A stretch of DNA of 64,000 nucleotides from Aphelocoma coerulescens (lineage: Eukaryota; Chordata; Aves; Passeriformes; Corvidae): positions 1,782,501 through 1,846,500 of the forward strand of contig NW_027183981.1 in assembly GCF_041296385.1 (NCBI RefSeq), written 5' to 3'. Position 1 is the first letter of the stretch; each line of letters begins with the position of its first letter. Shown here piece after piece: positions 1 to 7,970 of this stretch. A program made the position numbers and the translations under genes. Below the pieces are notes generated by a model, which saw only the letters and a program-made list of their open reading frames with translations, was not told the origin of the DNA and searched no databases.

Positions 1-1105
1 TTCTCAGTAATCAGTTCCTGATACATGGTGTTATCTGCTTCCCTGTATACAGGGAAGGTTTCAAGCCCATTAAAAAAACCCGATGTTTCCCATCTCTCTT
101 TAAATGTGCTGTGGACAATGCCCGATGGTATTTGGCATTGCAGGGCTTCTGTGTCATCCAAAATAATACGCACCAGCCTCCCTCTATGAACCTGAGACAG
201 TTTCTGATATCTTAGATATTTCCCATGCTTCAAAGCTCTTTTCTGCATCCACTTAGTTTTTGTTTTGGATGCTTTCTGGACACGAGGCCTTTGCAACTTG
301 GATGCTTTATGGCTAAGCCTATTCAGGCTATCCCAAAACTTCCCATACACCTCATTCGCCACCACCTGCAGATCTTGCCCACACAATACTTTCTCAAAGG
401 CCTCCTGGCACATGGTGAATTCACCAGCCAATAGCCTCAGCTCAATGGCATCATGATAGTGGAGCATCAAGCGTCCCTCACTTTGCCCTTCAGCAGACTG
501 GGGAGGTTCTTCTCTCCCTATTTCTCTGCCTTCTCTAGATCGAACTTTCTTAGAGGGACCTTTTCCCAGGAGGTGTCTCTTATCACTAATCTGCTTTAAT
601 GGTATATGCTCAGCTATGAGCTGATTGATGTTCCTGCTACTGGCATACTTTACCACCAACTGACTCAGGAGAGCCTCTTCCTCCTCAGTCCATACTCTCT
701 TATGCGCCCCCTGTAAAGATGACTCTTTAGAATGGGAGACTACAATCCGTTCCACATTTCGCACAAGAGGATGTTGCAGTCTCTTGTGCTGGCCTAGTCC
801 TATCTTGGTAACAAACCTCACAGACCCAACTGCCTGTGGGAGCCACACACGCATCACTCTTGCACCAAGGGACGTGACAGGCAATACTGTGGTATTTAAG
901 ATTTTGCTTACCACATTTAGTGCATCTAAACCAGATCTTTTTCTTCCCATGGGCCTTTTTCAGATGGTCGACCAGCCCTAGCATCCTAGTAAACCGGGTC
1001 GAACAGCATGGACTTGATGGATCTTTATCCGGAACAGACATAACAGGAGTTCCTGTTACTGTCCCGCCCTCACTGATCCCGGGAGGAGCCTCAGGTGTCT
1101 CAGGC
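1..1105 (-). mobile_element. R2 retrotransposon copy 1, 5' part, runs off the window
   Basis: Minus-strand R2 body. Reading from 1105 downward it gives N-terminal zinc fingers, then a Myb-like stretch near 610-720 in another frame, then the linker to the start of the reverse transcriptase, which leaves the window at position 1. The upstream end is not an R2 5' end: it joins directly to 28S sequence at about 1105, inside the coding region (about residue 110 of the usual protein). This is a rearranged junction rather than an integration junction. Frameshifts make it non-coding as it stands. The family call is firm, the exact junction is good to about 12 bp. Confidence 0.85.
727..1105 (-). pseudogene. 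R2 N-terminal zinc-finger fragment
   Basis: Open stretch of about 126 residues. It contains a Cys-X2-Cys...His-X4-His finger with one extra Cys next to the first (PCCSTRF...HLKKAH), then a CCHC-type unit ([17 protein letters not shown]...C), then the start of a third finger (CEVC). In R2 proteins of the three-finger A clade these domains bind 28S DNA next to the insertion site. The frame is lost right after CEVC, so the third finger is cut. The Myb motif (TEEEEALL) follows in another frame. Confidence 0.75.
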
Positions 1106-1310
1106 GCCCGGCCTCCCACTTATTCTACACCTCTCATGTCTCTTCAAAGCACCAGACTAGAGTCAAGCTCAACAGGGCCATCTTTCCCCGCTGATTCCAC
1201 CAAGCCCATTCCCTTGGCTGTGGTTTTGCTGGATAGTAGGTAGGGACAGTGGGAATCTCGTTCATCCATTCATGCGCATCATTAATTTGATGACGAGGCA
1301 TTTGGCTATT
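1106..1310 (-). pseudogene. 28S rRNA fragment downstream of the R2 target site
   Basis: The minus strand reads CCAAATGCC, then GTCATCAAATTAATGATGCG, the ATGAATGGATGAACGAGATT block and the CCACAGCCAAGGGAATGGGC block of vertebrate 28S rRNA. It ends at the ...AATAAGTGGGAGG stretch. It starts exactly at the R2 insertion point and carries substitutions against conserved rRNA, so it is a dead flank of an R2 insertion and not part of a working rRNA gene. Confidence 0.85.
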
Positions 1311-1486
1311 TACTAAACATACAAAATTATATGTTTATTTTCCGGGTTAAGTAAAGGTGGCCGTCCACCTGGTCAAATTCGAATTTCTTGCCCAAATATG
1401 GTCAAGACATGGTATGACGGATGAACTCCTCCCTCCCAAACCCAATTCCACTGTCTAGCTGAATCCATACAGGGAAGAGGCCTTTA

Positions 1487-1813
1487 TTATAGAGGTACAA
1501 ACAGCTCCTCAGGTTCTCTTACTTCACACTCAATTTCTTCTTCCTGATCCGGCCCAGAGGGCAAGAACTCATATGGTTCAGGAAGTACAGCCAAGCACTC
1601 CGCAGTGTTACCCCGATGGATACCAACTTTATAAACTAATCTGGAGTTTATAAACTCCAAAGACACAAGATCGAAACTTTCCTCACATAACACTGCAGGA
1701 GGTGATGGAACTCTGGTATCTCTGCCCCACAGATCTAAAGGATCAGTTTGAGTGGCCATTGACACGTACCGCAATACCACAGATTGTACCACTGTCAGAC
1801 TGAAAGCTGGCAT
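1487..1813 (-). pseudogene. R2 protein N-terminus, truncated at 108 aa
   Basis: Reads MPAFSLTVVQ... with the R2 N-terminal words MATQTDPLDL and LVSLEFINS, which recur in the other copies here (53215 and 6764 regions). The last few residues come from 3' UTR sequence beyond the deletion point near 1502. No zinc finger remains, so no R2 activity is expected. The first ATG used in sibling copies is the MATQTDP one (near 1759); the upstream ATG at 1813 is also in frame. Confidence 0.6.
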
Positions 1814-2022
1814 TTGGTCAAAGTCAAATGAGGGTTGTCAAAGTCGGCAGTTGGAACCCTTGACCAAGCTGCCGAATATGTCCAACTAATGCCCGTGGAC
1901 AAGGCTTTGGGCTACAGCAAATGGCTGTGCCAACAATTTTATTTCTGCAATCCATGTAGCTACCACTGGGTGGCAATTCCAGCAATAGGGAGGGGAGATA
2001 TTACCCCCTCACTCACACTGGG

Positions 2023-2086
2023 GCAGAGGTCGACTTAGTTTCCCTTTTGGGTATCCAGCGGGACCATGAGGAGGTGCTACCTCTGC
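2023..2086 (-). ncRNA. R2 5' structured RNA, candidate HDV-like ribozyme core (copy 2)
   Basis: On the minus strand GCAGAGGT (2079-2086) pairs with ACCTCTGC (2023-2030), 8 bp, with outer limits 64 nt apart. Between them lie a CACCTCCTC loop-like stretch and a small CCC-AAAA-GGG hairpin. The same layout with compensating base changes occurs in the other R2 5' ends of this window. HDV-like ribozymes at R2 5' ends are established; that this one cleaves is inference. Confidence 0.55.
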
Positions 2087-2100
2087 AGCTATGCCCAGTT

Positions 2101-2135
2101 AGTAACTATGACCTCTTAAGAGAGTCATAGTTACT
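2101..2135. repeat. 12-bp perfect inverted repeat across the 28S/R2 5' junction
   Basis: AGTAACTATGAC (2101-2112) and GTCATAGTTACT (2124-2135) are perfect reverse complements around an 11-nt spacer. One half is the R2 5' end, the other is 28S sequence upstream of the target site. Confidence 0.9.
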
Positions 2136-2137
2136 CC
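2115..2137 (-). pseudogene. 28S stub upstream of the R2 target site
   Basis: The minus strand reads GTAACTATGACTCTCTTAAG, the 28S sequence just 5' of the R2 insertion point. Only about 23 bp is present; directly upstream lies the 3' end of the neighbouring SIDE plus a second partial copy of AACTATGACT. It acts as the join between two R2-type units. Confidence 0.85.
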
Positions 2138-2991
2138 TGCCAGTCATAGTTATTTTATGAGCGTACATACGCATATATGCACCTTTTCCGGGTTAAGTAA
2201 AGGTGCCCCATCCACCTAAGTCGCAATTGATATTTAGTCCATTTGATGGTATGTTGACGCGGCTATGAGTACACAGTTAACAGCGTTTGACGAGCAAGAT
2301 TTTCGTCGTCTGGCTTGTCAACAGACTCGGGCACAACCAAGGCTACCAGTGACGTGGCCCTGTACAACATGAATGCTGTGTTCCCGTGAAAGCCCGATCT
2401 GTATTGGGATCCAAGCCCTGTGCCTGATGGGGTCTGGAACCCCGCCATGTCTCCACTGCTCAACGCCACTGGGTTGTGAGCAGCGCGGAGCCCTCTCATG
2501 GCTTGCCCCCATGATGGAAGACACATACCACCGAGGGATGCCTGCCGTGTCTCACAGTTACTTGACTGAAATATGTTTCCCCTCAAAACCACAGAGGACA
2601 GCCAAGCAGGCCCTGGCTAGCCAAGGAGTACCTCATGCAAAAGTCCAAGTTAGATGCAAGGTCCCATGAGTCATGGCAGCACTACCTTCCAAGCCCTGCC
2701 AGACTTTACCCAGCTATACCACCCTGTGAGTAAGGGGCTCGACGGCTCATGTCTCCAGACCCACTGGCAAGAGGTCTGGAGTTGCATGAGAATCACCACC
2801 ACAAGCTTTCATCACCAGAAAGATACTATCGAGTGGGGGGTGAAGCCACTCGATAGGGCGGGAGTGTCCATGTTCTCCCGTTTACTGGGGTAGAGGCCGA
2901 TTTGGTTACCGTGGGTGGGGCATCTGGCGGGACCAACGAGGAGGTACGGCTTTTGGAGCTAAGCCCAGTTTGCAACTTAATTGTCCTGACT
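2138..2991 (-). mobile_element. R2-derived SIDE, copy b (non-autonomous, 854 bp)
   Basis: Its 5' end resembles R2 (GCAAACTGGGCTTAGCT, CCTCCTCGTTGG) and its 3' end carries the R2 3' signal (TTTACTTAACCCGGAAAAG). The ~600-bp interior is unlike R2 coding sequence but matches the element at 7094-7947 over its whole length. No reading frame is shared by the two copies, so it is non-coding. Its 5' stem is decayed (GCCG/CGGC remains). It joins R2 copy 3 head-to-tail at 2991/2992 without 28S. Non-autonomous R2 derivatives with R2 ends are known as SIDEs; I infer this is one. Confidence 0.7.
2826..2856 (-). ncRNA. 11-bp hairpin inside the SIDE
   Basis: CTATCGAGTGG (2826-2836) and CCACTCGATAG (2846-2856) form a perfect stem with a 9-nt loop. 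The sister SIDE keeps it at 7782-7812 with one mismatch. It is not found in the R2 copies. Confidence 0.6.
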
Positions 2992-3364
2992 TTTGAATAG
3001 ACGTACAAAATTATATGTTTCTTTTCCAGGTTAAGTAAAGGTGGCCCATCCACCTGGTCAGATTCGAATTTATTGCCCAAAATATGGGCGAGACACATTA
3101 TGACAGATGAACCCCTCCCACCCAAAACCAATTCCACTGTCCAGCTGATACCATGCAGGGAAAGGGCCTTTATTATATTAAAGGTACAAACAATCTGGCT
3201 TTGCTAGCAAATATATACAATGTTCATGGAAGAGAAGAGCGTTCTGGATGCTAGGGCCTGGGCAAGCTTCCCTAGCCTTGTTTTAGAGAGTCCCAAGGCC
3301 TGTAGCAATTCAGAGTTCTTTTCATACCATTTTCCCTGTGCTCCTAAGGGAAAACAGACAAACT

Positions 3365-4065
3365 CTACACTGTTACATTAGTGAGGTCGCAAATCTGTGG
3401 TAGAAGGCGTTGATATTGTTTTACCTTCTCCGCAGCAGCCTCTTTCAATGAAGAATTGCTATGCTCATATCTCACCGTCACATCGACTACAAGTGCCTTT
3501 GCATCCTTAACAAAGATTAAATCCGGCTTATATAATTCATTTTCTTCATCTCTCAAATGTGGTTCCTGAAAAACTGTCCAATTCTCCCTCGTAGCCTCCA
3601 GGCTAAGGGTTTCACAGATGGAATTATGCCTCTTGATCCTGGCTTCTTGTGTAATTGGACAGTTTCCGATGACGTGGGCGGTTGATTCATAATCAGTGCC
3701 ACAGTGTCTGCAAGATCTAATGCAAACATCGTGTCGACCCCTTGCCAGAAAGTCCCGTATGGGGTAGACATTCTCTCTTAATTGCAGAGCTGTTACGAGT
3801 TTTCTGTGGGGAATGCCGCAGCAGTGTACTGACCAATCATTACTGATCTTACCATTCTCAAAATTCTTGATCCCATGGCCCTGGGCAACGAGATATTTCC
3901 ATTTATTAAATTCAGCTTTCTGCCAGTCACAAGGTCTAGGAAGGTGGATTTTGGAACGTGGAGCCTCCCACTCAGACAGGACTTCACCTCCTTCACTAAC
4001 CAGTCACAGGGATAGGCTCCCAAATTGGTGGGATGGACTCTCTTGCCCCACCAGCTTTCAACCAT
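3365..4065 (-). pseudogene. R2 C-terminal CCHC and restriction-like endonuclease, frameshifted
   Basis: Three overlapping open pieces (4065-3793, 3771-3553, 3556-3365). The CRHC...H...NC zinc knuckle sits near 3660-3720 and the endonuclease core KPDLIF...VVDVTV, the PD...D signature of the R2 restriction-like nuclease, near 3460-3535. In a working R2 this domain nicks 28S DNA to prime reverse transcription. At least two frame changes and a stop separate the motifs. The catalytic residues are still visible. Confidence 0.7.
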
Positions 4066-4151
4066 AATTTCTCATATTCCAGTTCCAGATGTTCTCCCTT
4101 CAAAAATGAAACCAGAGTACCATCTGAAGATTGAGCTAACTTATGCAATCT

Positions 4152-4604
4152 TCATGCTTGAATACTAGGTATAAGCACCGCCAGTTTGATAATTCCTAAC
4201 CCTCCATCTTTAAATCTCGAATAAAAGATGGCATCACATGTACAGGTTGGGAGGTGAAGCCACTTCTTGACCATCTTCTTGATCATAAGGTCAAGGGATT
4301 CGAGGAGCCCAGCTCTTACCTCGGTATGGTCGGCCAGATATATCAGTCTAGGGATGGTATACGTCCTGAGTATATCGACTTTCTGAAGAGGTTTCAGCGG
4401 TGTGTCTCCAAACCGATGGAGCCATTCCTCAAGTTTCATAGGAAGGCCAGGATCAGCAAAACCGGTCCAAGGATCGATCTGAGTTCCTAGATATTTCTCT
4501 GAGCTTTCTGGGTCGATCATATTGAGGGGAGTCCCACTGATTTGCCAAACAGGACAATCATTGATGGTATAATAGTCCTTAGCTTGATGTAAAAGCCGTG
4601 GCAT
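4152..4604 (-). pseudogene. R2 thumb/linker region
   Basis: 150-codon open stretch following the reverse transcriptase after a frame break. It carries the words IDPWTGFADPGLP, RLIYLADHTEV and FKDGGLGI, all of which recur in the other R2 copies (57591-57971, 47998-48558). This part connects the polymerase to the endonuclease in R2 proteins. Confidence 0.7.
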
Positions 4605-4634
4605 TTCTCCCGTTGAATTCAGAGACCAGTAAGA

Positions 4635-6275
4635 TTAGAAAAGGTCTCCAAAATTTTGATAAGATGTGCCTTCCCACAAGTCGCTCAGAAGCACCAGATC
4701 GTCTGCGAAGGCCATGGCCGTAATTTTAAACCTGCCATGATGGAACCCATTCCTCTCTGTTTCCAGTTTACTGAGAAGAGAGTCAAGCGCCAGATATAAT
4801 AACAGAGGTGACATAGGGCCGCCCTGCTTGACACCGGAGCAGATGTTAATGGGGTCTGTCTTCCCATTCTTAGTGATGATGTACATCTTAATGTTCCTGT
4901 ACATCTCCCCAACTAGATGGACCATAGGAGAATCAACCCCCCCCTTAACCAAACCAGCGATAATATGCTGGTGGCAAACAGTGTCAAAAGCCTTGGCAAT
5001 ATCCACAAATACAACCCCCAAACTTCGATGCTCCTGTTTTGCTTTCTTAACCAGAAGCTGCAACAACTTAAGGTTCTCGGAACAGCCAGATGCACTGATA
5101 AAACCCCTTTGTCTGGGATTAATGGGACACGCTCCGGCCAGTCTTGCATTAGTGATCCTGGAGAATAACCTAAACACCACCCAAGCAATGGTGATAGGTC
5201 TCCAGTTATGGATATCACCAAGTCTCTCCTCACTGGGTATCAATACTGTCCGGCAGTCCTGTAGTGCAACCGGTACAGTTCTGGTAGCAAGCCAGAGGTT
5301 GAAGATCTCTCTCAACTGGGAGAACTTAGGGTCTATTTTAATAAGGTGACCAAGAGCAATCCCATCTGGCCCAGGAGCCATCTCATTCACGTTTTTACCA
5401 ATCTCTTTCTCTGAAATCAGGTCCTGAAACATGGTGTTATCTGCTTCTCTATACACCGGGAAGGTTTCAAGACCATTAAAACAAACTGATGTTTCCCACC
5501 TCTCTTGAAATGCGTTGTGGACAACACCGAATGGTATTTGGCATTGCAGGGCTTTCACGTTATCCAAAATAACCCGTGCCAGCTTCCCTCTATGAACCTG
5601 AAACAGCTTCGGATATCTGAGATATTTCCCATGCTTCAAAGCTCTTTTCTGCATCCACTTAGTTTTTGTTTTGGATGCTTTTTGGCCCTGAGGCCTTCCC
5701 GACTTGGATGCTTTATGGCTAAGCCTATTCAGGCTATCCCAAAACATCTCATACACCTCATTCACCACCACCTGTGGATCTTGCCCACACAATATTTTCT
5801 CAAAGGCCTCCTGGCACATGGTGAATTCACCAGCCAATAGCCTCAGCTTGATGGCATCATGATAGTGGAGCATCAGGCGTCCCTCACTTTGCTCTTCAGC
5901 AGATTGGGGAGGTTCCTCTCTCCCTATTTCCCCACCTTTTCTAGATCGAATTTTCCTTGAGGGACCTTTTCCCAGGAGGTGTCTCTTATCACTAATCTGC
6001 TTGGGCATCTTTGATGGTATATGCTCGGCTATGAGTTGATTGATGTTCCTGCTACCGGCAAACTTTACCACCAACTGACTCAGGAGAGCCTCTTCCTCTT
6101 CAGTCCATACCTTCTTATGGGCCCTCCGTAAAGATGACTCTTTAGGGTGAGAGGCTACTATCCGTTCCATGTTTTGCACAAGAGGGTGTTGAATTCGCTT
6201 GTGCGGGCCCAGTCCTATCTTGGTAGCAAAACCACGGGAACAAACCCCACAGACCCGACTGTCCATGGGAGCCAC
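4635..6275 (-). pseudogene. R2 ORF piece: zinc finger, Myb, reverse transcriptase (546 aa)
   Basis: Longest R2 frame in the window. Order: CCHH finger (CGVCSRGFATKIGLGPHKRIQH, residues ~9-30), Myb-like DNA-binding motif (WTEEEEALL, ~57), basic linker, then reverse transcriptase with APGPDGI (~300), RQRGFISASGCSENL (~393), VFVDIAKAFDTV (first catalytic Asp, ~425), GVKQGGPMSPLL (~485) and AFADDLVLL (catalytic Asp pair, ~527). All polymerase motifs look intact. It breaks just after the FADD box at LWEGTSYQN. The annotated start is the first ATG after a frameshift, not the native start. Confidence 0.85.
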
Positions 6276-6368
6276 ACAACCTTCACCCTTGCACCGAGGG
6301 ACGTCACAGGCAGTACTGTGGTATTTAATATTTGTTTACCACATTTTGAGCATTTAAACCCGATCTTA

Positions 6369-6764
6369 TTAAGTCCACGGGACTTCTTCTGATGGATTTT
6401 TGTCCAGGATGGACATAACAGGAGTTCCTGTAACTGTCCTGCACTCGCTGGTATGGGGAGGAGCCTCAGGTGTTAACGGCTCCTCTAATTCTCTTGCTTC
6501 ACACTCAATTACCTCTTCCTGAACCGGCCCAGAGGGCAAGAACTCATATGGTTCAGGAAGTACAGCTAGACACTCCGCAGTGTTACCCCGACAGATACCA
6601 ACTTTGTGAACAAGATTGGAGTTTATAAACTCCAAAGAAACAAGATCGAACCTTTCCTCCTCTAACACAAGGGGTGATGGAATTCTGGCGTCTCTGACCG
6701 ACAGATCTAAAGGGTCAGTTTTGGTGGCCGTTGACATGTACCGCAATGCCATAGATTGTACCAT
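6369..6764 (-). pseudogene. R2 copy 3 N-terminus
   Basis: 131 codons from MVQSMALRYMS through TKTDPLDL, LVSLEFINS and MSILDKNPS. Where sibling copies continue into the first CCHH finger (CPHC...HLKRTH), this copy jumps to EEVPWT and stops. A deletion of roughly 70 bp removed that finger. The next piece resumes in another frame near 6275. Confidence 0.7.
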
Positions 6765-6995
6765 TGTCAGACCAGGGTTGGTGTTTGGTCAAAATCAAAA
6801 GAGGGTTGTCAAAAGTCCGCAGATGGAACCCTCAACCAACCTGCAGACTGTGTCCAACTAAAGCCTGTGGACAAGGCTTTGGGCTACAGCAAATGGCTGC
6901 GCCAGCAAATTTGTTTCTGCGATTCGTGAAGCTACCACTGGGTGACGAGTCCAGCAATAGGGAGGGGAAGATATTACCCCCTTGCTCACACTGGG

Positions 6996-7059
6996 GCAGA
7001 GGTCGACTTAGTTACCCTTTCGGGCATCCAGTGGGACCATGAGACGGTGCGACCTCTGC
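6996..7059 (-). ncRNA. R2 5' structured RNA, candidate HDV-like ribozyme core (copy 3)
   Basis: GCAGAGGTCG/CGACCTCTGC (6996-7005 with 7050-7059 on the plus strand) form a perfect 10-bp stem. Inside is a CCC-GAAA-GGG hairpin followed by TAACTAAG. Compared with copy 6 the stem differs at paired positions that still match. Confidence 0.6.
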
Positions 7060-7093
7060 AGCTATGCCCAGTTAGCAACTATGACCTCTTTTT

Positions 7094-7947
7094 GATGAGC
7101 ACATATGCGCGTATATGCACCTTTTCCGGGTTAAGTAAGGGTGGCCCATCCACCCAAGTCATAATCGGTAAATGTCAATTGATGTTACATTGACACGTCG
7201 TGAATCCACGCCTTGTGGCGTGTGACGAGCTTAATTCTCACAGTCTGGCCTGTCAGCAGACTTGGGCACAACCAAGGCTACCAGTGTCGTGGCCCTGTAC
7301 GACATGAATGCCACGTTCCTGTGTAGGCCCGGACCGTATTGGGATCCAAGCCCTGTGCCCAATGGGGTCTGGTACCCCGCCACGTCTCCACCTCTTGACG
7401 CCACTGGGTTGCGACCAGCGCGTAGCCTTCAGGGGGCAGGACGCGACGACAGGCCCAGTCTTGCCCCCATGATGGAAGACACAACCACCAAGGAACGCCT
7501 GCCCTGCAGCACAGTTGCCTGACTGCCATGCGTTTCCCCTCAAAAACACAGAGGACAGCCAAGCTGGCCCTGGCTAGCCAAGGAGTACCTCGTGCAAAAG
7601 TCCAGTAAACTGGAAGGTCCCACGAGTCATGGCAGCACTACCTTCCAATTGTGCCAGACTTTACCCAGCTATACCACCCCGTGGGTAAGGGGCTCGATGG
7701 CTCATGTCTCCAGACCCACTGGCAAGAGGTCTGGGGTTCCATGAGAATCTGCCACCCCAAGCTTTCATCACCAGAAAGATACTATCGAGTGGGGGGTGAA
7801 GCCACTCGGTAGGGTGGGAGGGTCCGTGTTCTCCCTTTATTACTGGGGCGGAGGCCAGTTCGGTTACCCAGGGCGGGGCATCCGGCTGGATCAACGAGGA
7901 GGTACGGCCTCCGCAGCTAAGCCCAGTTTGCAACTTACTCGTCCCGT
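7094..7947 (-). mobile_element. R2-derived SIDE, copy a (non-autonomous, 854 bp)
   Basis: Same length and layout as the element at 2138-2991. It starts after a 23-bp 28S stub, has the R2-type 5' stem (perfect 9 bp here), the SIDE hairpin (7782-7812), a ~600-bp non-coding interior and the R2 3' signal followed by GTGCTCATCAAAAAG. Its 3' end abuts the 5' end of R2 copy 3 directly. It would need R2 reverse transcriptase in trans. Confidence 0.72.
7848..7914 (-). ncRNA. Structured 5' end of the SIDE, candidate ribozyme core
   Basis: GCGGAGGCC (7848-7856) pairs with GGCCTCCGC (7906-7914), a perfect 9-bp stem. The R2 copies have GCAGAAGCTG/CAGCTTCTGC or GCAGAGGTCG/CGACCTCTGC at the same place, so several pairs have changed on both sides. 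The CCTCCTCGTTG loop-like stretch and a CCC/GGG hairpin lie between. Confidence 0.6.
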
Positions 7948-7970
7948 CTTAAGAGAGTCATAGTTACTCC
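7948..7970 (-). pseudogene. 28S stub upstream of the R2 target site
   Basis: The minus strand reads GTAACTATGACTCTCTTAAG and is followed directly by the SIDE 5' end. Only ~23 bp of 28S precede it; next comes the tail of the older R2 copy 4. Confidence 0.85.

Larger units (their letters stand above)
1311..2114 (-). mobile_element. R2 copy 2, internally deleted (5' end + 104 aa + 3' UTR)
   Basis: An 804-bp element with a proper R2 5' end (from 2114), the 5' UTR, the first ~104 codons, then a direct jump near 1502 into the 3' UTR. The 3' end carries the conserved TTAACCCGGAAAA motif and joins 28S at the canonical site (...AGTAAATAG/CCAAATGCC). Everything from zinc fingers to endonuclease is missing. 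Upstream it is preceded by 23 bp of 28S. Both ends look like authentic R2 integration ends, so it was either inserted in this short form or deleted later. Confidence 0.8.
2992..7093 (-). mobile_element. R2 copy 3, near full length (4.1 kb), A-clade type
   Basis: The most complete R2 in the window. From 7093 downward: 5' UTR with the structured stem, N-terminus (6764-6369), third zinc finger, Myb and reverse transcriptase (6275-4635), linker (4604-4152), endonuclease pieces (4065-3365), a 3' UTR of ~370 bp and the conserved 3' end near 3030. No 28S flank on either side: a SIDE adjoins at both ends. Only a handful of frame breaks separate the pieces, yet the first zinc finger has been deleted, so the copy is dead. 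Confidence 0.9.

Noticed and set aside
2263..2592. 109-codon frame in the SIDE at 2138-2991 as a gene
   Set aside because: The sister SIDE has a different frame (7253-7549) with no conserved protein over the shared DNA, so the interior is non-coding.
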